NCBI GenBank assembly: GCA_001931905.2
Contig: MSJI02000937.1
Location: 29,082 to 93,081, forward strand
Length of the DNA stretch: 64,000 nt
Origin: Cladosporium sp. IMV 00045
Lineage: Eukaryota; Ascomycota; Dothideomycetes; Cladosporiales; Cladosporiaceae
Direction: 5' to 3'
Shown: one piece after another, positions 33,836 to 45,060 of the stretch
How positions within the stretch are numbered: the first letter of the stretch is position 1
Layout: each line of letters starts with the position of its first letter
The notes under the pieces: generated by a model
Seen by the model: the letters and a program-made list of their open reading frames with translations, nothing else
What the model was told of the DNA's origin: nothing
The model's database searches: none
Made by a program: the position numbers and the translations under genes

Positions 33836-36409
33836 TCAATGAAACATAGAGCCAAGGGTGCTATCCTTCCCCTTTGTAGCATCGTACAGGTGCTGCGTGC
33901 ACTTCAACACAGTCTCGATGTGGCTCTTGTTCAGCCCTTCACCGTGTCTCATAGCGAGCAACTGCGCCGACTTGAGCATGTTCTTGATCTGCCGTCCGTT
34001 CAACGGCTTCTTCGCAAGCTCATCGATCTCATCGCCGGAAATTTTATGCGGCAGCGTGCGCTTCTGATGCTTCTCTTTCTCGCCGTCCTCGAGCTTGGGC
34101 GGCTTCGCGCTCGCAGCGGCCTGCGTCTCGTCGTGCTTCTTGAGGAAATTGGCCCAGATGGTGCGACGGGAGGACTGGTCGAGCTCCTTGTAGCCGATGG
34201 AGATGTGGATGCGACTCTCGAAGGCTGCGTCGAAGGTTTCCACGCGGTTGGTGGTGAGGACGAGCACGCCTCGAAACCACTCGAGTACGCGCAGGAAGAT
34301 GCTGACGAGCTTGTTGCGCTCGAGCTCGTGGAGTTTGCGCTCTTCCAGGAAGACGTCTGCTTCGTCGAGGAGGAGGATGGCGTTCCAGCGCGTGCACATG
34401 TCTAGGACGCCTTGGAGCTTGATTTCGACTTGGCCAGGGTCGAGGCCCAGGTCTCCTGCGGACATGACATAGAGTGGGGTCTCCATCTCCTCTGCAATGC
34501 TCTCGGCGGTGAGTGTCTTGCCGGTGCCTGGTGGGCCATACAGAAGCATGATCATGCCGCGACCTTTGCCTGAGACGTAGTCGTCGAACTGATGGCGATA
34601 AGACATTGGGGTATTTGCGAAGCCGAGGACGATGTCTTTCTTGCCATCCGGAAGGACCAGGCTTTCGAAGGCTTTCTTGTTGAACTGAATGTCGTGCAGG
34701 CCATCGACGAAGAAATTCAGCCACTGCTTGTCCTTGAGGGAATAGCCGCGTACGGCGGGTGAGCAGAGCATCTTCTGCTCGTCCGTCAACGGTTTGCGTT
34801 CTTCGTCTTCATCTTCGTGGGGGATGTCGCCTTCGCTTGGCATCGTCGCTGTCGCTGTAGTCGTCATAGAGTTTGATGCCATCGCCGGCCCAGGAGTTGT
34901 CTCCACCTCCCTCACCGCCGCCACTCCCGTAGCTGACTGCGTCAGAGTCGTCCTGAGATGACCTAGGATAAGGTCAGCTGGACTGTCTCATAATGTTAGA
35001 GGAAGAAGCACTTACAATGGGTTAACATAGATTGACTGATTTGGGTTGAAGCGATTCCACCCGCGAGGGTCGACGACCACTCGACCTTTGGTGGTGAACT
35101 TCTCAGTTTGGCCATAGGCCGCCAGACGCCAGGCAACGCCACTGTAGAGACGGTACTTGCAGCCTGCAAGACTCTCGAACTGAGCGCCACGTTCGATCAA
35201 CTTGGTCCTCAAGTTGTCCTTGGACGAGTGGCGATCGAAAGGGAATGCGGACAAGCTGTTCAAGGGTTTCGTTCCTGGAGTAAAGTCAGCAATCGTTGCA
35301 TTCTGAGCGAGGAAATCTCTAGCGAGGAGCTCATGCAAAACATACCTTGGTACACGGAGATGCCGATGTTGAGCTTGTTCATGCCGAAGAATGTCCCATC
35401 AAAATCCACGTACTGACCAGTGATCCAGAAAACCAGACCGCCGTTGCGGTCGCGGCCGTACTTCGATGAGGACAAACGCAAGGCGCGTTCCTGACCCTGA
35501 TGTTTGGCGTAGACGAGACAGCCCGGCGGGAAGGCAATCCACAAAAGGTCGTAATTGATGACACCCTTATCAATCATGTCTTGAGATGCGTTGATGGTGT
35601 CTCTGAACTCCGTCTCCAAGAGATCACGGAGCAGATCAGCATGCTTCACACGCTCAATCGCTTTCTCGTCCGCATCCTCTGCATCGGCGGCATCTTTCAG
35701 CTTGTTGATCGCTTCCTCGAGAGCTTTCCAGCGATGGATCAGAGGCTCGAAGTTGCCGGAGAACTCCAGCCGGTCTAGTTCGACGGTGACACCAGGATAG
35801 CCAGCAAGAACGTCACCAAGAAGGTCCTTAAGCAGAGGACTCTGAATGACGATGGAGTGGAGGGAGAGGGTACGACGAGGATCGCAGTAGACTTTGATCA
35901 TCCTCACCAAGATGGCGTATCTCAGGGAGTCAGCATCCTCAGCTGGTTTGCCCACATCCTCCGGGATCTTGGTCTGCCACTGGAAGCGGCCAGCATCATC
36001 TTCTTTGCCACCTAGATAGCTAGTCAGCATCTGCAACGAACCCTGCTCGACAAAAAGCTCACTTACTGTAGAGATGCTTCTTGTCGGCTTTCATGCCGAC
36101 TTCCTCATCGGGAACAATCACAAGCTTCTCAACTGACGAGGTCTCTGCCTTTTCATCAGACGGAGTGTCATCTTGCGGCGTGTACTGGCCACCTGTGAGC
36201 TTTGCGGCCAAAATATCATCGTCGGAGCCTGACGACATGTTGCGAGTGATGACAGCTCTCGGGCGAGCTTCACGCATGCGTTCGCGACGAGCCGATATAC
36301 CCTGTGCCTCGAGAATTTGTGATAGAGGATCTTGCGGTCGAGTTGAACCTCGTCCGATGCTGTGATAGGTAAAAAACCTCGGTTGCACGTGTCGAGCAAA
36401 AGGATTCAT
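33836..36409 (-). CDS. AAA+ ATPase of the fungal DUF7025-type family, 4 exons
   Basis: Exons read as 36067-36409, 35346-36011, 35016-35274 and 33836-34952, in frame, giving about 794 aa. The N-terminal 400 residues form the large region typical of fungal AAA proteins with DUF7025 (contains YDLLWIAFPPGCLVY and GLVFWITGQYVDFDGTFFG, then YRLYSGVAW and GRVVVDPRGWNRFNP). The AAA core follows: Walker A YGPPGTGKTLTAES, Walker B AILLLDEADVFLE, sensor 1 LVLTTNRVETFD and the arginine-finger region AFESRIHISIGY. A C-terminal lid contains LAKKPLNGRQIKNML. ATP-driven remodelling is expected; partner unknown. The exon 3/4 junction needs the acceptor at 34953, because nearby AGs shift the frame. An internal ATG at 36237 (MSSGSDDD) could also be the start. 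Confidence 0.87.
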
Positions 36410-37934
36410 CGATTAGCTGCGTGTGTGAGTTTTGCAGTTGAAGGAAAGAGGAAAGCTATGTCACATGGAGAGGCAGGTGCAAGTCAGTGCAGAAGTAGGT
36501 CTGCGAACGTCAGAAGGAGGTCTGAAGTTGTTTACTCTTACATCTGATGCCTCAGGTGCAAACAAGGTGCGAATATAAGGCTGACAATCAAGGAAACCAC
36601 GGCGAGGCTGAAGGCCACAGCTGCTGTAGCTGCCTAATGGTACAGCTTGAAGCGGGCGATGCATGTACCACATGCATGGCGTCGTCTTCGTTTACACAGC
36701 ATATGCGTGACGGAGGTTCTTCTAAAAGACCTAGGAATTGATGATGCTGACTGTCGAAGCATTCTCATCACAAGCTTGTAGAATGAGATACTCTGATGGA
36801 AGACGGATGAAGTCCGAAGCGGGAGTTGACAGTCCAGAGACGTTCATCTTGAGAAAGAGGATGTCGCTCAAGCGATCCGGGCGTTGTGTGGCTGGGCTGG
36901 CACATCCCTGTCAGTCCCATTCGTCGCCTTATTATCTTTCAGCCTCCTTTGCCCAACCATCATTTCAAACAATTCAAATGTAATGGACACTTCCTGAAGA
37001 ACTTGATCTGACAACGAGATCATTTTGATATACATGTATCCGATTCATTCGTCACATCAAGCCTACACTGGAAAGGAGACGGATCTGACAGCCACATGTT
37101 TGCTGGAGACAACTCACGACACACAAGACTTCACCGGTCTTGCTCACCGGCGTGAGCCCCCGGAGAGATGGCCGGCCCTCTCAGAGGATATAGGTACTTA
37201 AGTTTGGTCACTCTATGCTTGCTGGTGTCCTCTTGTTGCTCACATGACAGGCAAGCAAGATCCAGGCAGCATAATATTGGCTTTTATTCAGATACAATCC
37301 AGAGCGTGATTCCATGCTACACTTTCCTTAAAGTATCACCGCTGCCAAGTGGGGGATAGTCGGCGGTTAGAGGGTTCAAGCGTAACGGCAAGACCGATTG
37401 CGTTATTGCGGTGCCCGACTGGCTACTTGCTAACCTATCATTGCACCTTGAGCAGAAGCCTATATGTAAGTCTACATGCGTTCCGAAGCAATACTCTCAC
37501 TGAAATATACGCACTCTACTAGTGTTGTACCAGCCATTGGATATAGGCATAGTAGTGCCCCGAGCAGCTGCAAACTGTCTACCCGTCCGTACCATTTATC
37601 CGGCATGATGCTTACTTACGTAGGTATCTCGGCCAATGAGGCGATCGGCTTGAGCTGCAAAGTCTGCTCTGCACTTCAGTCATAGTACTCCAGGCCATGC
37701 CACTGTCAAAGAACCTGTCTATAGAATAAACGCTGGGTACCAGGTCTATCTCTGTTCGCATCTTCCTCTATACATATATCAAACCCGGTCGTAATACGCT
37801 GCCACAACGTTATCAAACTTTTGACGGTCCCCATCAGATATGCGCTACCATACCTGACCGAGGTCTTAAGGACTTGGAGCCCAGTGAGTGATGCAGCGTC
37901 TGACCACGATAAAGGCATAGCCGCCAGGGAAGCT
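36410..37934. other. 1.5-kb intergenic region bordering the accessory island
   Basis: No gene seen. It leads directly into the first 1401-bp direct repeat. Confidence 0.4.
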
Positions 37935-39335
37935 GAAGTGGTATTAACCCACCCCTTACTCATCGTTGCCCGTAGATCAGATTGCATCCGACTATGGCAA
38001 GACTACCACTTCCTTCGACGAGATGAATCTGAAGAGCGAGCTCGTTCAAAGCCTTTACGAATACGGTTTCGATGGTCCATGTGCTATTCAGCAGCACGCT
38101 ATCATGCCCGTCATAAAAGGTTAGCACACAAATGGCGGTAGCGAAGAGGCTGTACATGAACCAGACGGCTAATTGAGCAATGGCAAGGAAACGATGTAAT
38201 TGTAGAGGCTCCCCCTGCTACTGGCAAGACCGATGCGCTCTGCATCTCAGCGCTCCATATCATCGACACAGCCATTTCGACCTGTCAAGTTCTGATTCTC
38301 ACGCCCTCCTTCGGCTCGGCACAACTGATCCATAAGTTCGTCTGCAACATCGGCCAATTCATGCAGGTCGACTGTCTTATTGGCGCTGGAAGAATTCGCA
38401 TAGATGACAATGTAAGTGCCCTGCAACAATATGGCCAACAGTTCGTCGTTGGTACGCCTGGCCGCGTCCTCACCTTAATTCAACGTGGTGCAATCACGAT
38501 CGACAGCACGAAACTATTCGTTCTTGATAAAGCCGATGAGATGTTTCAACGTGGCTTCGATGACCACATCCTTTCCATCCATCAGCTTATGCTGGAATCC
38601 ACGCAAACTGCCATTCTATCGGTCAAAACGCCATACGATTCACTGAAGATTGCCCCCAAAATGTTGCGAGACCCTTTGCATATTATCGCCAAGTAAGCTA
38701 GACATCCTCTCGGCGATATCAGGCAGTTCTTTATAGCTACCGAGAAGGATGACTGGACGCTTGACGTTCTTTCTAATCTCCTAAATGGGATTTCCAGCGC
38801 TTCCCAAGTACTTACTTTTTGTAATACCCGCAGTAAGGTCGAATCGCTTGTTGAAGAGCTTACTGGTTGCGGAATCACCTCCTCTCCCATGCATGCCGAT
38901 ATGGTTGCGATAAATCGCGCCGCCTTGGTCGAAGCATTTAGATCCGGCTCTACTCGCATCCTTGTCGCTACCAACATGCTCGCTCGAGGCATCAACTTGC
39001 AAGCATTGTCTCTGGTTGTTAACTACGACTTACCTGCCGATCACGAAGACTACATCCATCGCACGAGCTTTGGAAGCTGTTCCGGATTGAAGGGTGTCAC
39101 AATAAATCTTACAACTGCCGCAAATGTCTGCAAGGTTCATGAGATTGAACATCACTACAACACGCTGATCAAGGAGACATCAATTCCTCACCTGCTACAA
39201 TCCCAGTCTTCTGTTTCATGAGAACAGAAAGTACCCATTCTTACACTAGCATAATCATTCTCAGCTTCATATTGCGGCTTGGTCTCTCGTCGATACTTAA
39301 GAAAGTCAGACCTGTATTAGCATGGGTAGGACCTT
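37935..39335 (+). repeat. segmental direct repeat, copy 1
   Basis: 1401 bp that align without net gaps to 45061-46461 (constant offset 7126) with only scattered substitutions. The left edge coincides with the N gap in copy 2, so the true repeat may be longer. The right edge is sharp after GTAGGACCTT. Confidence 0.93.
37976..39221 (+). pseudogene. eIF4A-like DEAD-box helicase, degenerate copy 1
   Basis: Exon pieces 37976-38119 and 38188-39221 resemble eIF4A (SFDEMNLKSELVQSLYEYGF, AIQQHAIMPVIKG|NDVIVEA). A stop TAA at 38694-38696 follows PLHIIAK, where copy 2 has a Lys codon AAA. The frame then continues to 39221. No ATG exon is found upstream of the acceptor at 37974-37975. Catalytic motifs are degraded: DEAD is DKAD, SAT is SVK, ARGID is ARGIN, and HRIGRxGR is replaced by HRTSFGSC. 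The nonsense codon is private to this copy; the motif losses are shared with copy 2, so they came before the duplication. No helicase activity is expected. Confidence 0.85.
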
Positions 39336-39683
39336 CGAAGATCTTCTCCTTCAGCCCTCCATTGGGTCGCACTGCCAAATGCGACCAGCCGTGTTTGCAA
39401 CATACGGACAGTTCTTCATCCTGTCACACTTTAAGCAAATACCCTCACCAAGCCCTTAGGCGATCTGGAGAACATGTAAGCTCCCATGCGGAACACGATA
39501 TGTCATGAAGCAGGGCGAGGACACCACAAGAAGGTCAGTGAGAAACAAGGATTCCGCATTTCACGATACCACATAAATTGTCGTGCACGCGGCTTGTAGC
39601 CATATTGTTCGGTTTCATCTCTACATATACAGCACACCGCAGTCCGACTCCCCACAGCAGGAACCCGAGACCGTCCCGTACGT
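39336..39683. other. short intergenic spacer
   Basis: Unique sequence between the end of repeat copy 1 and the stop of the first HET gene. Nothing seen. Confidence 0.4.
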
Positions 39684-40880
39684 CTAAATAATCTGGTACC
39701 GCCGCGCACTACGCCTCTCTTTCTCGATCTGGGCCATCAAATCCACAATGGCTTGCTGGTAGGGATCCCTTCTCCTTCGCAGTAAGCCAAACCAGGTCAC
39801 AAACCACCAAACTTTGGCCATTGCATTGCCAAACAAGGCCTTCCCTCCCCCACTGTGTGACTGGCTTCTGGAGGGACGTTCCTCGGGCTTGAAGTTAGGT
39901 ATCTCCATGAAATCGGCACTCTTAATTTTCTGTAGATCACAGCAAACGTCGATTACCTTTGATGCAGCAATCAGCCTCCGCCTCACTTGCCTCGATGAAC
40001 TGACACCGAGAGTATCGAAGATTTCTTTCCAGTCGTGGCTTATCTTGTGCCCGCCGTAGTCTCTCAAATAGCTTAGCGAAATGACAACGACCGCATCGTG
40101 AGTCAGTGTGTAATCCGGAAAGTAGCGGCCCAGGACTTGCTTGTCTTCGCGGTTCAGCAGGCTCATAACTGCGAAGACGTTATGCCTTGGATCTGAACTC
40201 TGACAAGCGCCAAATTGAACCAGTATCTCAAGCAGGGATTGAGGGATCTCTCTACTGTCCACATCCCTTGCTTTTGTGTATGCGAGTAATCGTCGAAGGT
40301 CCTCCGTATTCGATGTCTGGTTGTTAGTAACATGATGTGCCAGGTCATTAAAGTCAAAGCTGGCTCCGCTCACGTAAAGTCGAATTTCCTTCGCAAGAAG
40401 AAGCTCCTGCACAATCCACATCCGGGACCAGAATGGTCGCTTAGCGATATCCTCGATATTCTCGCTGAAGATCCAATCCTCAACGTCGGTGGTCTTTGCA
40501 GCCTGCTCCCTCCATTGAATATACTGTGGCAGACGCTGAAGTCCAAGCCAGGCCGTCACTTCCACGGCGGTCGAGAAGACCTTGTCCATGGCTGAGACTT
40601 GCTCGCTCTTCTCTCTCCCGTCGCTCTGATTGATGCAGATAGCATCTGCCCAGATAAATTCCCATTGGACGTGGTGGTAAGGAGTCGCCCGAAGCCGAAG
40701 AAGGTAATACAAGCACGACCATAGATTTTGTCGTACGGCGAAGTCAAAACCGTCCAATCTGATTGTTTGTGAAGCAGCTTCTAGTCCCCACACGTAAGAG
40801 ATGGCGGTATATGGAGGAGTACTGTTGAGCGGGAATTGTTGGGCTATGAAACTCAGCCCGGTGTGCATGTCCGTTCGCAT
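39684..40880 (-). CDS. HET-domain protein (heterokaryon incompatibility type), 398 aa
   Basis: Single-exon frame. The HET domain occupies about residues 20-170: PYTAISYVWG at the start, then FIWADAICINQSD and the WIVQELLLAKEI block near the end, all in the expected order. The C-terminal part is a typical variable region with RHNVFAVMSLL and a basic tail (FGLLRRRRDPYQ). HET proteins take part in non-self recognition and regulated cell death in filamentous fungi; many are of unknown specificity. It lies between two copies of a duplicated segment, a setting common for fast-evolving HET genes. An upstream start cannot be excluded, as the N-terminus before the domain is short. Confidence 0.88.
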   Translation of the reverse strand: MRTDMHTGLSFIAQQFPLNSTPPYTAISYVWGLEAASQTIRLDGFDFAVRQNLWSCLYYLLRLRATPYHHVQWEFIWADAICINQSDGREKSEQVSAMDKVFSTAVEVTAWLGLQRLPQYIQWREQAAKTTDVEDWIFSENIEDIAKRPFWSRMWIVQELLLAKEIRLYVSGASFDFNDLAHHVTNNQTSNTEDLRRLLAYTKARDVDSREIPQSLLEILVQFGACQSSDPRHNVFAVMSLLNREDKQVLGRYFPDYTLTHDAVVVISLSYLRDYGGHKISHDWKEIFDTLGVSSSRQVRRRLIAASKVIDVCCDLQKIKSADFMEIPNFKPEERPSRSQSHSGGGKALFGNAMAKVWWFVTWFGLLRRRRDPYQQAIVDLMAQIEKERRSARRYQII

Positions 40881-41238
40881 GCCATGATCACGGGCCCATG
40901 GTTATCTTTGAACGAACGTTGTGATTTATCTTCCACTGTATTAGGCGATTGTGTCTCAATAGATCATGCTTGCCAACAATCGTAGTTTCTATACAGAGTC
41001 TAGTTGTAATGTGTTGCTAAAGTCTAAAACTACCGTCCTGCCTCGTTACACCTCCCAAGTTTGAACATTCAGTGAATCGCTCGAGAGACAGACACATAAA
41101 CAAAGATGTCATATTGTTGCAATCGGCTTTCAGTCTTGCAGTCTTGCAGAGGAACCCATCGCACCTAGTCCAAGTATCGTGGTCTGTCAAGCGTGCAGAC
41201 CATCGCACGCAATCAGACCCAGACCACAGCAGCGTTGT
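40881..41238. other. spacer between two HET genes
   Basis: About 360 bp, holding the promoter of the first HET gene and the 3' flank of the second. Both are on the minus strand. Confidence 0.4.
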
Positions 41239-43200
41239 CTAAACAAGCCGGAAAATATTGTCTTCCCTTTCCATCTCGTCGTGTTCTTGCACTGCTTCGC
41301 CGTCCATGATGCCGTCCACGTACGACACCCCAAGTAACCTGAACGTGCCTTCTTCGAGCGAGGGTCTCATCACCATGGGAAGATAGCAGCCGTAGAGTAT
41401 CGCGACGATATCTCCAGGTTGGCACCCTTTCGGACCTAGTCCTATGTGGCCATCTTTAGTGTGGAATACTGCACGGTTATAAGCAGCAATTCCGAGGCCA
41501 TTCAAATAATCATGAGCTGGCGTTCCCTTTTCGGACGGAAGTTTTGCATGATCTTGCAGATACCGTTTGAGATCTCGATAACCACTCAATGCCTCTTGGC
41601 CAGTGACGCGGTCGGACCGAAGAGTGCCGCCTATCAACACAAGGCTTAGCTTTCCTTCTAGGCCCCCCATTTTGTCTTCGCGGCTGTCGTCATATGAACG
41701 TTCGAGGTTTCGAATGGCGACCTGCGTATCGCTGGCGGACATCTGGGATGTGAAAGTGGGAGCCACCAGAATAACAGTATCGAACAGAACACCTAGGACG
41801 ATGAGGTTGTTTGGTTTTCCAGCGTCAAACTTGAAGACCGCCGATGTTGAATTGTGAGCATTGTACTCCGTAGCCAGCGATGCCGCCATACCAATCGCAG
41901 TGGAATCTCGATCCAATACCGGGACCCAAGATGGCCACTCGGCGCCTTCATCCTCTTGCGGTGGCTCACAGATCGATCTAACCATCGCAAGACTGTGGCT
42001 TTCCTGGATAGCGAATCTGGTAGCCCTCGTAAAAATCTCACACTCGCTGAGCTTGTAATCTGGCTGTAGAGTATCTGGCAGCATGGTCGCTTTCGTGATC
42101 ATCTGCCACAAACCCAGTATCGCAAAGACGCAATCTTTTCGATCAGAAGTGCGGTGTTGCCCATATTGAAGCAAACAGTTGGTCATGGCTGCACTTTTTA
42201 CAGCGCGAAACAAGCCATGTTCATTGCCTACTGCGAGGGCTATCGTTGCGGCATCTACGATACCTCGATACGTTGAGACCGACACGTTAGGTAGATGAGA
42301 CCATTTGTAAAGCAGCCATCTCGCTAAACGAAGAATGTCGACCAGAGTGACTTGGGTTTCACCAAAGAAGCAAACACTCGATCGAGCCAACGCGGCCTCT
42401 TGTACAATCCACAAGCGCGAGAACCATGGATTGTCAAAAAGACGTAGGCACTCAAAGCCGACCGTGTGCACACCGATAGAGAAAGGCTTCTGAGAGAATC
42501 TAGGAACTTCTTCTCCGCGACCATACAAAAGGTCGTGGAACTTAGTGTAGTCCTGAGTCTCGGTGACGATTTCCTGTAGGATCGCTTTCAAAGAGTCGAA
42601 AGCTTTCGTCCAAGTTCTGTCGTACGGGCCCATCCAGACGAGACCTTGTGAGGTATTGGTGTATATCTCATACATCATGCCGACTTGGTGTTCTTTTTCT
42701 TGGTCGTCATGCTGATGAATACAAATGGAATCGATCCACAAAACTCTCGGTCTGTCTTTCAGGCGCATATAACGTAGCGCAGCTTCTGATGTTTTCAAAG
42801 TCTGCACTTCGTGCCCGTGCAGAAGTATCACACTTTTGTCGTTCTGTTTCCCACAGACATAGGAGATAGTCTCGTATGGCGGTAGTGACGGGCTGTCGAG
42901 GAAGGCGTGTTCGAGCGTACAGCGAAGCACCTCGTCGCCTGAGCCAGGTTCTAGTGTGAGGAGACGAATCTCCTTTCGCTCACGGTTGAGACGGAGATAC
43001 TTATAGGGCTTTGTGTCAAGTGACTTTAGTGACTCTGAGGATGATGAAGAGGCAGCTTCGTTTGTTTTCCTGTAGCTTGGCGATGGTTCGGTAGTCGTCG
43101 TGACAACCGACGCCTGTGGACGTCGAGCCGTCCACTTGCTCTCTCGTAAATATCTTCGCGCGGAGAAATTATCCATCTTGTCCGACCGGGCCTGTGACAC
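41239..43200 (-). CDS. HET-domain protein, 653 aa
   Basis: Single-exon frame. A Ser/Thr-rich N-terminus is followed by KYLRLNRERKEIRLLTLEPG and the HET domain at about residues 105-260: PPYETISYVCGKQ, then VLWIDSICIHQHDDQEKEHQ, then the WIVQEAALA block. The C-terminal half has CVFAILGLW, WPSWVPVLDRDS and the closing QPGDIVAILYGCYLPMVMRP segment frequent in HET proteins of Dothideomycetes and Sordariomycetes. Odd point: the normally invariant Trp of the first motif (SYxWG) is Cys here (SYVCG). Start at 43200 gives a sensible N-terminus; MDNFSARRY at 43176 is an alternative. Probable role in vegetative incompatibility or related allorecognition. Confidence 0.88.
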   Translation of the reverse strand: MSQARSDKMDNFSARRYLRESKWTARRPQASVVTTTTEPSPSYRKTNEAASSSSSESLKSLDTKPYKYLRLNRERKEIRLLTLEPGSGDEVLRCTLEHAFLDSPSLPPYETISYVCGKQNDKSVILLHGHEVQTLKTSEAALRYMRLKDRPRVLWIDSICIHQHDDQEKEHQVGMMYEIYTNTSQGLVWMGPYDRTWTKAFDSLKAILQEIVTETQDYTKFHDLLYGRGEEVPRFSQKPFSIGVHTVGFECLRLFDNPWFSRLWIVQEAALARSSVCFFGETQVTLVDILRLARWLLYKWSHLPNVSVSTYRGIVDAATIALAVGNEHGLFRAVKSAAMTNCLLQYGQHRTSDRKDCVFAILGLWQMITKATMLPDTLQPDYKLSECEIFTRATRFAIQESHSLAMVRSICEPPQEDEGAEWPSWVPVLDRDSTAIGMAASLATEYNAHNSTSAVFKFDAGKPNNLIVLGVLFDTVILVAPTFTSQMSASDTQVAIRNLERSYDDSREDKMGGLEGKLSLVLIGGTLRSDRVTGQEALSGYRDLKRYLQDHAKLPSEKGTPAHDYLNGLGIAAYNRAVFHTKDGHIGLGPKGCQPGDIVAILYGCYLPMVMRPSLEEGTFRLLGVSYVDGIMDGEAVQEHDEMEREDNIFRLV

Positions 43201-44217
43201 TGCGTCTCTCGAGATTCGTTGCTGGAGCGCAGGAGACCGGATCTCGTGGGCAAATGTACTCAGTCGGACGTGGGACGAGTCTTCGGTACTGATCGTGTTG
43301 GACCAGGTTTCGTTTAAACTTTCGATTTGTTCATAGCTCGTGACCGTAGGCTTGCCGGACTATCTGTTGTTCCTCAGACGGGTGTCAGAAGCTGCCTGCT
43401 CGTCCAGCCTCGCTCAGCCTTGCGCAGCGTTTGGTCATATATAACGCAGGGATGCGTGAGTGGCTGAGTCCGGCATAGGCTGGACACATCAGGCTTTGCT
43501 TCCAGCTTGGATGGACTATCGGCGCATCTTCAGGTGCACTCGTTGGACGCTGTCGATACCTACAAACAAGTAGTACAGTAGGCACCATCACCCGATGGGG
43601 CCACAAAGGTTGTTGCTCCATCGTGCACGATTGTTTCACTGACAGATCAGGCTTACTCTGTTTCAAATTGCATGTAGCGACTGCTTTCTATGCGTATATT
43701 GACACATTCTTCCTGGCGTTTGGTATCTAGGTAGCCTGTATGTGACAGTACTCGAGAAGGTACCCGAGCTCCTTTTGGCCGTTAGCGTTTCGGCGAAGGA
43801 AAGGCGATGTTACAGCAACGTATCTTGAACTATCTTTCGATTCAGTCGACAAGCTCATCTCGACAACGAGGTCGCTCAGTGCGATGCCACGGGACGCTAT
43901 CCGTTGTCAAATGACCTCGCGAAGGCGATACTCACGAACATTAGAGATGAGGAGGGGAACGAGGAGGTCGAGGAGCCTCCGACAATGGGGGAAAAGGATA
44001 CATCGGCTCCTACAAGCTACATGCTGATATCGCAGGGTGATGAGCAGCAGCGTAGCGAACAAGGCTCGCATAGTTAATATGTTAGCGATGAAGAGATATC
44101 ACGAGGGAACCAGCAGTACATCCACTCTACTGCGCAATCGCTTATCGTCCCCAATCGTCCATCACTCCTTCGCTGGCAGTCTGTGTATCTCAGATTCCAT
44201 CTGGTTGGGCTCATGTC

Positions 44218-44258
44218 ACATACGAGCATCGGTCAATGAGAACTGGGCATCCCGTCCG
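44218..44258 (+). pseudogene. truncated 5S rRNA fragment (5' 41 nt)
   Basis: The sequence ACATACGAGCATCGGTCAAT and what follows, up to CATCCCGTCCG, matches the first 41 nt of the complete 5S gene at 46665 with a handful of differences. It stops abruptly after CCCGTCCG, where unrelated repeat sequence (AAATCCCC...) begins. The internal promoter region and 3' strand of the 5S gene are absent. Confidence 0.82.
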
Positions 44259-44300
44259 AAATCCCCTATTCTCACCGTCGTTCGCCGTAACTGGATCCCA
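44253..44300 (+). repeat. short dispersed repeat, copy A
   Basis: Begins CGTCCGAAATCCC and is about 80% identical over roughly 40 bp to 44747-44790. The first six bases are shared with the end of the 5S fragment. A further match (CTGGATCC region) lies downstream in both copies, after about 40 extra bases in copy B. Confidence 0.65.
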
Positions 44301-44746
44301 GCGTGTTGTAGTTGGAAAGCTGCGGGAACCCGACCTCTAGCCGACTCCCCTCGAGTTAGGGATAATGAGGCTCGGGAATTTGCAAATGTCGAAGGCTGGA
44401 ATTGCACTTTTTAAGCTCGGAACAAATCAGATCGACGTGTAAGAGTAGAGTACTATAGCTTAGAACTAGGTCTCTGTTCTGCGGTAGACTAGGAATCATT
44501 TCCAAGTAAAGTCTTCTCGAACAATAGTACGCGATCGGCATCAAGCCAGGATAGTGCCCTCTCTATAAGAACAAATAATGACTAGTTCCAGGTTAGATAA
44601 CCTGGAAAATATATGTATCGTGAAGTCGCTTTATTAGAATAGTAACCTAGACGCGTGCTAGAAAGACGACGACAGGATCCTGGCGTCTTGCCTCTCCTAA
44701 TCCTCTCTACCATTTTCTGGTTTTCCATTCCTAGACCCTAGCTTAA

Positions 44747-44832
44747 CGTCCGAAATCCCGTGTTCTTGCCGTCGTTCACGGTTACATACCAAAATATGCT
44801 TATCTGTTCAGACTCAGAAGTGACTGGATCCT
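44747..44832 (+). repeat. short dispersed repeat, copy B
   Basis: Second copy of the repeat that abuts the 5S fragment, with CGTCCGAAATCCC at its start and GACTGGATCCTGATG at its end. Here it is not preceded by 5S sequence. Confidence 0.6.
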
Positions 44833-45040
44833 GATGTTGAGCTCATGACTTAACTATTATCGTTATCATTCCTCACAGCTAAGCAGTGTTTTTCACCAAG
44901 TCGCACAGCTGGACTTAAGCCAAAAGCCCAGAATCCAGGGTCTAGATTCCAGGATACAGACCCTGCTTTTTGAGGCTGAGACGGGAACCTATTGATCCCG
45001 TTAGCGGCTTGGAGGTCACATTCCTGGAACATGGATGGCT

Positions 45041-45060
45041 NNNNNNNNNNNNNNNNNNNN
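45041..45060. other. assembly gap (20 N)
   Basis: Twenty ambiguous bases directly before repeat copy 2. The true length is unknown. The 5' exon of the second eIF4A-like gene may lie in it. Confidence 0.99.

Larger units (their letters stand above)
43201..45040. other. 1.8-kb repeat-bearing intergenic region
   Basis: No supported gene. It contains a truncated 5S rRNA fragment and two diverged copies of a short repeat (listed separately), and ends at a run of N. It looks like an assembly-difficult region. Confidence 0.5.

Noticed and set aside
34044..34724. 226-codon Arg-rich frame on the - strand
   Set aside because: Out-of-frame shadow inside the AAA+ ATPase exon 4.
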